DNA of 17,312 nt from Bacillota bacterium (GTDB lineage Bacteria > Bacillota > Clostridia > Christensenellales > Aristaeellaceae). The translations under genes and the position numbers were made by a program. The DNA lies in assembly GCA_023459275.1 (NCBI GenBank), contig JAEWVC010000090.1, positions 1 to 17,312 of the forward strand, given 5' to 3'. The first letter of the stretch is position 1; every line of letters starts with the position of its first letter. The notes under the pieces are model-generated. The model was given only the letters and a program-made list of their open reading frames with translations. It did no database searches and had not been told where the DNA came from. Of the stretch, positions 7,568-14,773 are shown in pieces.

Positions 7568-8703
7568 AAAAGGCGCTTGCATTGCTTTTGACACTGCTGC
7601 TGCTTTCACCTGTGGCCATTGCGGCGCGGGCCGAAACGCTGGACGATCCAGAGTCGGTATATGAGATTTACGATGAGCAGGGCACACTGATTACGTATTA
7701 CTGCGGTTATCCCGAGGCAGAGGATGAGTACATCGGGGGTGACAACCGGCATTTCAGGATCAAGTCCGTGGACGAAAACAAAAAGACGGCGGTGGCCACA
7801 AGCCTTGGCATCTATGAAATGCCCGATGTCTCCTGGCTGGACGCCGACGCATCCCTGCCGGTGAGCGCGGGCAAACAAAAGAAGATCGCCTTCTATTGTA
7901 CCCACAGCGACGAAAGTTACGTGCCAAGCGACGGCGCCAGCGCGCAGCCGGGGAAGGGCGGCATTTACGATGTGGCTGGCCAACTGAAGACTGAGCTGGA
8001 AAAGCTGGGCGTGACTGTGGAACAATCCACTACCACCCACGACCCCCACGATTCCGGAGCCTACCGGCGCAGCCGGCAGACCGCCATGAAGCTGGTACAA
8101 ACCGGGCCGGATGCCATCTTTGACATCCACCGGGACGGCATCCCCGACCCTGCGCAATACAACACCAAGGTGGCGGGGGAAAACGTAAGCAAGATCCGCC
8201 TGGAGGTGGGACGCAGCAATCAAAATGTTACCGCCAACAAGAAGTTTGCGGCTTCCCTGAAGGCAGTGGGAGACAAGATCTATCCGGGCCTCATCAAGGA
8301 TATCTACATCGGCAAGGGCACCTACAATCAGGACCTGTCGCCCAAGAGCGTGCTGCTGGAGTTCGGCACCCATACCACCAGCAAGGAGCGTGCGGAGACC
8401 TCCACAGGGCCCATGGCCGAAGTCATCTACAAGACCCTCTACGGCGGCGTCACCGGCGCGGCGGGAGCCGCCAGCGACGTAGGCACGGGCAACAGCAGCG
8501 CAGGAACCCAAGACACCACCCCTGCCACCCAGGATAACACCGGCGCGGGCAGCGGCATCCTGTGGGTGGTGGGCGTCTTTGTGGCAGGCCTGGTGATCTT
8601 TGCCCTGATCGCCACCGGCTCCAAACAGGGAACCATGGAAAAACTCAAGCGCAACGTCAGCGAGATGACGGGGGGATTATTTGGCAAGAAGCCGCAAAAG
8701 TGA
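7564..8703 (+). CDS. spoIIP: Stage II sporulation protein P (SpoIIP-type amidase/endopeptidase)
   Basis: SpoIIP is a peptidoglycan amidase/endopeptidase that works with SpoIID and SpoIIM to thin septal wall and drive engulfment of the forespore. The 379-residue protein has an N-terminal hydrophobic segment (1-23) and a catalytic domain at about 106-293. Likely metal and catalytic residues are His114 and Glu117 in THSDESYVPSDG, the GAYRRSRQTA motif (165-174), His189 in DIHRDG and Glu266 in LLEFGTHTTS. These match the family's conserved blocks. After a Thr/Gly/Ala-rich linker (300-330) comes a second hydrophobic helix (331-350) and a basic tail. A C-terminal membrane helix differs from the B. 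subtilis protein, which is anchored at its N-terminus. The gene starts inside the stop codon of the DUF1614 gene. Confidence 0.88.
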   Translation: MKKALALLLTLLLLSPVAIAARAETLDDPESVYEIYDEQGTLITYYCGYPEAEDEYIGGDNRHFRIKSVDENKKTAVATSLGIYEMPDVSWLDADASLPVSAGKQKKIAFYCTHSDESYVPSDGASAQPGKGGIYDVAGQLKTELEKLGVTVEQSTTTHDPHDSGAYRRSRQTAMKLVQTGPDAIFDIHRDGIPDPAQYNTKVAGENVSKIRLEVGRSNQNVTANKKFAASLKAVGDKIYPGLIKDIYIGKGTYNQDLSPKSVLLEFGTHTTSKERAETSTGPMAEVIYKTLYGGVTGAAGAASDVGTGNSSAGTQDTTPATQDNTGAGSGILWVVGVFVAGLVIFALIATGSKQGTMEKLKRNVSEMTGGLFGKKPQK

Positions 8704-8752
8704 CCTTGTGTTGGCGGCTTCCTTCCCCTATCGCTGTTTTGAGGAGAAGGCA

Positions 8753-8786
8753 CGGGAGGGGGGATTTTGCAAAATCCCCCCTCCCG
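8753..8786. terminator. 34-bp perfect palindrome, probable bidirectional terminator
   Basis: The two arms (8753-8769 and 8770-8786) are perfectly complementary, centred on TTTTGCAAAA, with GGGAGGGGGG outside on one side and its complement on the other. It lies between the convergent spoIIP and GH16 stops, where a two-way terminator is expected. The T runs are within the stem rather than after it, so termination efficiency is uncertain. Confidence 0.65.
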
Positions 8787-8827
8787 CCGTTTACATTCCT
8801 GCTGTTATATGCGCCTTCTTGACATGT

Positions 8828-9661
8828 TCACCGGCCCTGTGCACGCGCAAATATCCGAACGTAATCCACCTCCATGGACGCCTCCAGAGGGCCGCCCAGG
8901 GTGCCGGGCATCCTGTTCTGATCAAAATTTCCGCCCACAGCCAGGTTCAGGATCACATAGAAAGGCTGGTCGAAGGGCGCGGGAAAATCATGGCCCGCCG
9001 TGTACCACAGCCGCTGAGTGGCCGCCAGGGTATCGTCCACATACCAGCGCATTTCCCTGTCCGTCCACTCCAGGGCGTAGACATGAAAATCGCCGTACGT
9101 GCCCTCCGGCAACATAAAGGATTCGGTGATATGGGTGTTGTCCGGGCAGACGCCGCCGAAATGAACGGAGTGGTAGGTCAAACCCGGCAGGCGTCCCTTG
9201 GCCTCCAGGATGTCAATCTCGCCGCTGGCGGCCCAGAAGCCATAGATTTCATCCCTGGGCATCAGCCAGAAAGCGGGCCAGAAGCCCTCGCCCCCGGGCA
9301 GGCGGATGCGCGCCTCAAACCGGCCGTAGCATTGGGCGAATAGGCCTTTTGTGCACAGGCGCGCCGAAGTATAGGGCATCCCGCCCTTTTGTTCCTGTTT
9401 GGCGCGGATGGTCAGCAGTCCGTTTTCCACCGAAGCATTTTCCGCACGGTAATACTCCTGCTCGTTGTTGCCCCACAGGACCAGGCCCTCACTTTGACCG
9501 GTACCCAGCTGAAACTGCCACTTGAGCGGGTCTATCTGATCCCCGTCGAAGGTATCCTCAAAGGTCATTGTCCACACGGATGGCGCCTCCTCCCCGGATG
9601 CCGGGAGCGTGCACAGCAAGAATACAAGCAGCGCCATCCAGAGCAAGCCGGACTTATTCAT
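8828..9661 (-). CDS. Secreted glycoside hydrolase family 16 beta-glucanase
   Basis: This is an endo-acting beta-glucanase, most like laminarinases/lichenases that cut beta-1,3 or beta-1,3-1,4 glucans. The 277-residue protein has a signal peptide (about 1-23, ending PASGEEA) and a single GH16 jelly-roll domain filling the rest. The catalytic motif is GEIDILEAKG at 147-156, with Glu148 as nucleophile, Asp150 as helper and Glu153 as acid/base. The aromatic segment GFWPAFWLMP (126-135) and the C-terminal MEVDYVRIFA strand are typical. No carbohydrate-binding module is attached. Its ATG overlaps the end of the GH26-like gene by eight bases, with GGAGG nine bases upstream, so it is the last gene of the operon and translationally coupled. 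The precise substrate cannot be read from the sequence. Confidence 0.9.
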   Translation of the reverse strand: MNKSGLLWMALLVFLLCTLPASGEEAPSVWTMTFEDTFDGDQIDPLKWQFQLGTGQSEGLVLWGNNEQEYYRAENASVENGLLTIRAKQEQKGGMPYTSARLCTKGLFAQCYGRFEARIRLPGGEGFWPAFWLMPRDEIYGFWAASGEIDILEAKGRLPGLTYHSVHFGGVCPDNTHITESFMLPEGTYGDFHVYALEWTDREMRWYVDDTLAATQRLWYTAGHDFPAPFDQPFYVILNLAVGGNFDQNRMPGTLGGPLEASMEVDYVRIFARAQGR

Positions 9662-11186
9662 GGCGAAATTCCTCCATCAAAAGCTGCGCGGGCCTGCCTT
9701 CCCCAAGATGTGGATCAAAGGCGGACACCGCAGCGCGGGTTGCCGGAAAGCGCAGGGGAAAACTGGTGCCCGCCGTATAGCCAATCAGAGAGCCACAGGC
9801 GTACACACAGTAGCAGGCCGCGCCTTCTACGCCTGTCCAGGTGAGCTTGCCCGCGCGGAAGGCAAGGCCCGTAACGCTCGGAAGTTCCCCGGCGTAGGCC
9901 AGCAGGGCAACAAGGTCCAGCCCGGCCTCCTTGCCATCCGCGCCGGAAACAATGACCCCCCCGTCCCCGGGCTGCCAATGGTGCAGGCGGAGATACCCGT
10001 CCCCCGGCTGCCAGACGGCCTTTTCGCCGTTCAGGAAAAGAGTGACGGGCTCGGCGGCCAGCGGCTTGAGCAGCAGCGCGCCGGAAAAGTCAGCCGGAGT
10101 CATGGCCTGAATGGTCATCCTGCCGCCGGTCCAGCCGCCCATCCAACCGTTTCCGTAGACGGTTTTTGCGCCGCGGACCCGCAGGGAATAGCCGGGCAGC
10201 GCGCTTACGTGGTCGTGCTCCGGCCGCCAGGGGGCGGGGGGAACGCCTTCCGCAAGCGCCCGGCCGCAGTCTACAGCCAATTTGAAGGGCTGGGCATAGC
10301 CTGTGCCCCGGACCACCAAACCCGGCCCCTCCATGGCAGAAAGGTAGGCGGCCATCCTGTCCGGCGCGCCGGTGATGCGGCCGTCCTCCCAGCTATGCCA
10401 GTTGGCGCTCCGGGGATACACCTGCCAGCGCCAGTTGATGTACTGGTACGCCTGCACGTCGTTTTCCCGCATGCTGTCAAAAAATGCCCTGGCCCAGCGG
10501 GAAAAGGGCCAGCCCCCGGCGTCCATGGCGTAAGAAGCCTCGCCGTTGAGCAGGGGCTTGCCGTGGGCCGCCGCCAGCGCCGCCATCCTTTGGCAGTCAA
10601 ACTTCGGGGACATGGTGTTGTAGCCAAACCAGTCCACCACATCGTCCCCCGGATACCAGTCCATGACATTTTCGGTGTCGGTGGTGTAGGAATCCCATAC
10701 CAGCGCCACGTTTTGGGCATTTTCCAGCCCATGGGCAATGCGCCTGTAGGCGGCCCGGTAGGCGGCGGGCTCATACCCATTCCAGGCATCGCCGTCAAAC
10801 TCGTAGCCGATGCGAAGCAGGATGTGGCACGGGAGGGAAGCATACCTGGCTGCCATGCGGGAAATTTCCGCGTCTGCCCGGCCTTCCGCGATTCCAAGCA
10901 GCCCCTCCCGATGAAACAGGGGAAGCTGCAGGCCGATTTGCAGGATCGCCCCCGGGAAAAGGTGCGGGGCCTCCATGACCGTGGGATTGGGGAAATAGCC
11001 TGTATCGTACAGGCACTCGTACAGCGCGATCAGTGCAGGCTTACGGCCCTCCCCCAGGGCCAGGGTCAAGGCGAAGGCGCTTTCCGCGCACTGGCCGGCT
11101 CCGGAAAGCAGCAGGCCAGGGAGCGGGCGCATAGGATCACGTCCGGAGCCTGCGTTTGACATGAATACCTCTTGGCTTAGCTCCAT
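9654..11186 (-). CDS. GH26-like glycoside hydrolase with C-terminal FN3-like domain
   Basis: This is a probable retaining glycosidase of the GH26 (clan GH-A) type, a family that includes beta-mannanases, lichenases and beta-1,3-xylanases. The ATG at 11186 is chosen because AAGGAGG lies just upstream; a longer reading to 11261 would run through a hairpin. The product has 510 residues. The TIM barrel spans about 20-290, with Glu129 (LLRIGYEFDG) as the likely acid/base and Glu216 (KPLLNGEASY) as the likely nucleophile. YPGDDVVDWFGYN at 178-190 is typical of the family. Residues 300-430 look beta-rich and may be a binding domain. Residues of about 438-510 resemble a fibronectin type III fold. No signal peptide is visible, unlike the GH16 next to it. 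The assignment to GH26 itself is by motif and less sure than the clan. Confidence 0.72.
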   Translation of the reverse strand: MELSQEVFMSNAGSGRDPMRPLPGLLLSGAGQCAESAFALTLALGEGRKPALIALYECLYDTGYFPNPTVMEAPHLFPGAILQIGLQLPLFHREGLLGIAEGRADAEISRMAARYASLPCHILLRIGYEFDGDAWNGYEPAAYRAAYRRIAHGLENAQNVALVWDSYTTDTENVMDWYPGDDVVDWFGYNTMSPKFDCQRMAALAAAHGKPLLNGEASYAMDAGGWPFSRWARAFFDSMRENDVQAYQYINWRWQVYPRSANWHSWEDGRITGAPDRMAAYLSAMEGPGLVVRGTGYAQPFKLAVDCGRALAEGVPPAPWRPEHDHVSALPGYSLRVRGAKTVYGNGWMGGWTGGRMTIQAMTPADFSGALLLKPLAAEPVTLFLNGEKAVWQPGDGYLRLHHWQPGDGGVIVSGADGKEAGLDLVALLAYAGELPSVTGLAFRAGKLTWTGVEGAACYCVYACGSLIGYTAGTSFPLRFPATRAAVSAFDPHLGEGRPAQLLMEEFRHE

Positions 11187-11241
11187 TGCCCCTCCTTCAT
11201 AGCACCGCGCATTGTTGAAAATGATTTTTCCGGAAGGGGTC

Positions 11242-11275
11242 CGGGGAGAAGCCTTTTTCAAAAGGCCCCTCCCCG
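11242..11275. repeat. Intergenic stem-loop between binding-protein and GH26-like genes
   Basis: Seven base pairs (11242-11248 with 11269-11275), two mismatches, then seven more pairs (GCCTTTT with AAAAGGC) close a two-base loop. It has the same plan as the palindrome at 8753-8786: GGGAG outside, TTTT/AAAA at the centre. A second short inverted repeat, CCGGA-agggg-TCCGG (11230-11244), overlaps its edge. It lacks a T tail in the direction of transcription. It may stabilise the upstream mRNA or attenuate the hydrolase genes. Confidence 0.55.
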
Positions 11276-11282
11276 CCCCGCG

Positions 11283-12845
11283 TTATTGCAGCTTGGCCTT
11301 GCGTTCCTCCAGCAGCTGCTGGCGGAAGGCCACAACCTTGTCAAAGCCGTTTTCGCTGCGGCGGGCAAGGAAATTCTGCCACTCGGTGTCAAACTCCGCA
11401 TCGCTTTGGGAGGTGATCAGCGCGGACAGCGTCTGTTCCCAGTCGGTGCTGATTTTGGTCCAGGCCACGGCGGCCTCGCTCTCGCCGGTAGGGTCAAGGT
11501 TTTTGTAGATGCCTCCGGAGAAGTCCACGTTGGCGTTGGCCCAGTCTTGCATAGCCTGGACATAATCCACCTGCTTGGGCCGCCACTTGTATACGATCAC
11601 GGGGTTGCGCAGCATCCAGTAGGTGTCCAGAATGCCATATTGAGCCTCAAAGGCGCCCACATCCGTCTGATAGGCGGACAGGACATCAGCCTTCATGGCG
11701 GGTATGCCATCCGCCATATCCCAGGTCACGCCCTCCTCGCCCAGGAAGAAGTCCCGCTGGCCCTCCTCGCTGGCCCAGTAGGTCATGAAGCGGATAGCCC
11801 GGTCTGGATGCTGGCAGGATTTGGAGATGAATACCGGAAGCCAACCGGTCATGCTGCCAGGGAAGTTGGTGGGCCTGTCCAGAGTATCGTTGGCGGGGCC
11901 GTCCACAGCGATGTACACGGAGTCCGGATCGGTTCCGTGAAGCAGCGTGTTGGCGGTCACAACACCTGTGTATTCCTGCAGCATGCAGAAGTAACGGCCG
12001 TTGTTCATCTTTTCACCGGTGGTGTCGCCAATAAGCAGATCGGCGTTCACAAGGCCTTCCGCATACGCCTGGCGCAGCACCTTGAGCCACTTGACATAGG
12101 TGGGATCGGTCAACCGGTCGTAGACCTGGCCATCCTTCTCGTAAGGGATCGCCAGGAAGTTTTGAATGTACTCCGTCAGGCCGTAGCCGGCGGCATTCTG
12201 GATGGTCATGGGGGTGATAGGCTGCCCCTTGAACTCGGGGTATTCGGCCTTTAGTTTGCGCAGTGCGTTCAGGAAGCCGTCGGGGGTGCGCATATCCGGG
12301 CTGCCCAGAGCCTCGTACAGGTCCTTGCGCACCAAAAAGGTCTGGTTGGCGTTGGTGGCGCCGGTTTCCCGCATTTGCTGCTCCGTGTAGGCCTCGTTGG
12401 GCATGCAGTAGGTGTTGCCGTCGGCCTGCTTGTACCAGTTGAGGGTGGCCTGGCCCGCCACGTCATAGAAGTACATGTCATACTGGTCGGCCAGTTCGTT
12501 CAGGGGGTAGACATAGCCGCCCTCCCACAACTTGCTGAAGGTGGACTGCCAGAAGCCCACGGACAGGATATCCGGCAGGGTGTTGGAAGCCATCATCACC
12601 GTCAGTTCCTGGTTGGTGTCCCCGGCGGGCACGACAAAGTCGATGGTGACGCCCGTTTTTTTGGTGATGTACTCCGCGTTTGCGGTGGTCCAGCGGTTGG
12701 CATACCAGTTGGCGTCCACGAACCAGGTGAGGGTCACGGGAGAGGTATCCTTTTTCCAGCCGGGCTCCACGGTTTCCGCCATGGCCGCCGGGATGAGCAG
12801 CGCGCACAGGCAGGCCGCCATCACAAGGGAAAGCAACCGTTTCAT
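11283..12845 (-). CDS. ABC transporter extracellular solute-binding protein (LplA-like, sugar)
   Basis: This is the substrate-capturing component of a CUT1-type carbohydrate importer. The start at 12845 follows an AAAGGAGG box at eight bases' spacing and opens directly into a signal sequence (MKRLLSLVMAACLCALLIPA); an upstream in-frame start is rejected for that reason. The product has 520 residues, the long form typical of binding proteins for complex oligosaccharides. The N-lobe begins SPVTLTWFVDANWYANRW, and DILSVGFWQSTFSKLWEGG matches the usual family region. It is encoded downstream of both permeases, 49 bases after the second, with a hairpin in the gap. Signal cleavage looks like type I (AMA-ET); a MAAC stretch at residues 9-12 is a poor lipobox, so whether it is lipid-anchored is unclear. 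Confidence 0.88.
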   Translation of the reverse strand: MKRLLSLVMAACLCALLIPAAMAETVEPGWKKDTSPVTLTWFVDANWYANRWTTANAEYITKKTGVTIDFVVPAGDTNQELTVMMASNTLPDILSVGFWQSTFSKLWEGGYVYPLNELADQYDMYFYDVAGQATLNWYKQADGNTYCMPNEAYTEQQMRETGATNANQTFLVRKDLYEALGSPDMRTPDGFLNALRKLKAEYPEFKGQPITPMTIQNAAGYGLTEYIQNFLAIPYEKDGQVYDRLTDPTYVKWLKVLRQAYAEGLVNADLLIGDTTGEKMNNGRYFCMLQEYTGVVTANTLLHGTDPDSVYIAVDGPANDTLDRPTNFPGSMTGWLPVFISKSCQHPDRAIRFMTYWASEEGQRDFFLGEEGVTWDMADGIPAMKADVLSAYQTDVGAFEAQYGILDTYWMLRNPVIVYKWRPKQVDYVQAMQDWANANVDFSGGIYKNLDPTGESEAAVAWTKISTDWEQTLSALITSQSDAEFDTEWQNFLARRSENGFDKVVAFRQQLLEERKAKLQ

Positions 12846-12868
12846 GTAAGGTTCCTCCTTTATTTTCT

Positions 12869-12884
12869 GGCATCCTTGGATGCC
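12869..12884. repeat. Perfect 7-2-7 stem-loop upstream of binding-protein gene
   Basis: GGCATCC-tt-GGATGCC lies between the second permease stop and the binding-protein ribosome site. There is no T tract after it on the minus strand, so a terminator is unlikely. A hairpin just before a highly needed cistron can protect a processed mRNA 5' end. That role is inferred. Confidence 0.55.
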
Positions 12885-12894
12885 GGATTTCGGA

Positions 12895-13782
12895 TCATTC
12901 CTTGATGGCACCCAGCATAACCCCCTGCACCAGGTACTTTTGCAAAAAGGGGTAGGCCATCAGGATGGGGACGGTAGCCACCACCATGGTAGCGAACTTG
13001 ATGCTGTTGGGGGCGACCCGGCGGCCCAGGGAGCCCAGGGCCTGCTGCTGCATGGCCGCGGAGGAGTTTTCCGCCACCACCTTGAACAGCAGCGTCTGGA
13101 TGGGCATAAGGCTTTCTTTTTTAATGAACAGGTAGCCGGTGAACTGGTCGTTCCAGTGGTACACGCCCGCGAACAGGGCGATGGTGGCCAGCACTGCCTT
13201 GGCGTTGGGTAGCACAATGGTCAAAAAGGTACGGAAATCCCCGGCGCCGTCCACCTGGGCGGACTCCTCGATGGAGTCGGGCATGGATTTGAAGAAGGTG
13301 CGGAGGATCAGCATATTGTAATAGGAGAACATGGCCGGGATCACGTATACCAGAAAAGTGTTATACAGCTTCAGCTTCTGGATCAGCAGAAAGTAGGGGA
13401 TCAGCCCGCCGTTGAAGAGCATGGTCACCAGGCCGAAGCCCATATAGAATTTCCGGCCGATGAGCTTCGTTTTGGAGAGGGGATAGGCTACCATGGCGGT
13501 AAAGAACACATGCACCATGGTGGCGCTCACGGTACGCAGCACCGAAACCAGCATGGCGTTCAGGATATTCCCGCTGTGAAAAACCGCGTAGTAGTTGTCC
13601 AGGGTGAAGGACTTGGGCCACCACAGCGATGCGCCCCGGAGGGCGTCGGTGCTTTCAAGTAGCGAGTTGATGAGGATGTACCACACCGGATACAGCGTGG
13701 TAAAGCAGAACAGCGCCATCACCAGGCCGTTGGCAGCCTGAAAGAAGGAAAAATTTTTCGCAAGGCTTTTGCGGCGCATCAT
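12895..13782 (-). CDS. Carbohydrate ABC transporter permease (LplC/MalG-like)
   Basis: This is the second membrane component of the sugar importer, in the cytoplasmic membrane. The 295-residue protein has six predicted helices and the full binding-protein-dependent transport domain from about 72 to 285. The ATPase-contacting EAA loop is SIEESAQVDGAGDFRTFLTI (170-189), followed by LPNAKAVLATIALF. The C-terminus ends VQGVMLGAIKE, typical of the LplC/MalG class (VQG..GAVK). GGAGG precedes the first of two adjacent ATG codons, and the gene begins 11 bases after the first permease stop. No cognate ATPase is encoded in the window, so a shared MsmX/MsiK-type ATPase probably powers it. Confidence 0.9.
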   Translation of the reverse strand: MMRRKSLAKNFSFFQAANGLVMALFCFTTLYPVWYILINSLLESTDALRGASLWWPKSFTLDNYYAVFHSGNILNAMLVSVLRTVSATMVHVFFTAMVAYPLSKTKLIGRKFYMGFGLVTMLFNGGLIPYFLLIQKLKLYNTFLVYVIPAMFSYYNMLILRTFFKSMPDSIEESAQVDGAGDFRTFLTIVLPNAKAVLATIALFAGVYHWNDQFTGYLFIKKESLMPIQTLLFKVVAENSSAAMQQQALGSLGRRVAPNSIKFATMVVATVPILMAYPFLQKYLVQGVMLGAIKE

Positions 13783-13793
13783 TGTCTCCCTCC

Positions 13794-14726
13794 TTACAGC
13801 ATGGATTCGCCTGTAAGCCTGCCGGTGACAAAGTTGGCGCTGAGCAGCAGAGCCAGCGAAAACAGCGACCGGGCCAGGGACACGGCGGTGGAATAGGAGA
13901 AGCGGCCGGTGACGATGCCCATGTTGTATACGTACAGGTCAATGGTCTCGCTGGCCCGAAGGTTCATGGTGTTTTTCAGCACGAATACCTGGTCGAAGTT
14001 TGAGCCCAAAAGCCCCGCCACCGCCAGGATGAACAGCACCGCGATGGTGGGCCGGATTCCCTGAACCGTAACGTGCCACATTTTTTGATACCGGCTGGCG
14101 CCGTCGATGTCCGCCGCCTGATATAATTCCGGGTTGATGGCACTGATGGCCGCAATGTAGATGATGGCGTTCCAGCCCAGCTCCTTCCACACCTCGCTGG
14201 CCACCGATATGGTCCAGAAGTATTGCGGCATGGCAATATAGGTGATATCGCCCCTTTGCAGCCCAAGGCCAATGAGAAGCTGGTTCACAAGCCCCCGTTC
14301 GCTGAGCCATGAAAGCAGGATGCCCCCGAAGATGGTCCAGGAGATGAAGTGGGGCAGGTAGGAGGCTGTCTGAACCGTCCGCTTAAAGCCCATGCCCCGG
14401 ATCTCGTTCAGGAATAGTGCGAACACGATGGGCAGGGGGAAGCCGATGGCCAGCTTCCAAAAGGAGATGCCCAATGTGTTCTTCATCACCCGCCAAAACC
14501 TGGGGTCCTTCAAAAACTCCGCGAAAAAGTCGGTCCCCACAAAGGGCGCTTGGGCCATGGGCTTGCCCAGATCATAATAGAAGAAGGCAAAGATCAAAAA
14601 CGCCATGGGGATGTAGCAGAACACCACCATCCATATCATCCCCGGGATCACCATCAGCTGCAGTGACCTTTGCCGCCGGAGCCGCTTGGCAAAGGCGCTT
14701 TTTTCGCGCAAGGCATGCTGTACCAC
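13794..14726 (-). CDS. Carbohydrate ABC transporter permease (LplB/MalF-like)
   Basis: This is the first membrane component of the importer, forming a heterodimer with the downstream permease. The GTG at 14726 is taken as start: GGAGG lies seven bases upstream. A longer in-frame reading to 14870 would run back over the regulator's 3' end and adds 48 unrelated-looking residues. The 310-residue product has a basic N-terminus (REKSAFAKRLRRQRS) and about six helices. The EAA loop is at about 202-226 (YQAADIDGASRYQKMWHVTV), then GIRPTIAVLFIL. The C-terminal part, SNFDQVFVLKN then SETIDLYVYNMG, is characteristic of LplB-type permeases for complex oligosaccharides. The 47-base gap from the regulator gene holds an operator-like palindrome. 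Confidence 0.9.
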   Translation of the reverse strand: MVQHALREKSAFAKRLRRQRSLQLMVIPGMIWMVVFCYIPMAFLIFAFFYYDLGKPMAQAPFVGTDFFAEFLKDPRFWRVMKNTLGISFWKLAIGFPLPIVFALFLNEIRGMGFKRTVQTASYLPHFISWTIFGGILLSWLSERGLVNQLLIGLGLQRGDITYIAMPQYFWTISVASEVWKELGWNAIIYIAAISAINPELYQAADIDGASRYQKMWHVTVQGIRPTIAVLFILAVAGLLGSNFDQVFVLKNTMNLRASETIDLYVYNMGIVTGRFSYSTAVSLARSLFSLALLLSANFVTGRLTGESML

Positions 14727-14742
14727 CGTTCCGCCTCCATTC

Positions 14743-14756
14743 CGAAAGGGGTTTCG
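14743..14756. promoter_or_regulatory. Second operator-like palindrome, before the ABC genes
   Basis: CGAAAGGGGTTTCG reads CGAAACCCCTTTCG on the minus strand, with 5-bp arms around four bases. It differs by one base from the palindrome at 15804-15817 (CGAAACCCGTTTCG). It lies between the regulator stop and the first permease ribosome site. Upstream on the minus strand a T7 run (14766-14772) follows a weak 5-bp stem and might act as an attenuator after the regulator gene. Binding by the LacI-type regulator is inferred. Confidence 0.55.
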
Positions 14757-14773
14757 TAAACGGGTAAAAAAAC

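Noticed and set aside
9609..11159. Open frame of 516 codons on the plus strand opposite the GH26-like gene
   Set aside because: The minus-strand protein has clear catalytic motifs, a ribosome site and operon context. The plus-strand product is Gly/Pro/His-rich low-complexity sequence with no family resemblance.
11230..11244. CCGGA-agggg-TCCGG as a third operator for the LacI-type regulator
   Set aside because: It shares the central AGGGGT with the site at 14743-14756 but its arms differ at four positions, so similarity is probably due to composition.
14751..14761. GTTTCGTAAAC as a separate palindromic site
   Set aside because: It is a 4-3-4 repeat that shares bases with the better 14-bp palindrome at 14743-14756 and has no second copy that I can find.
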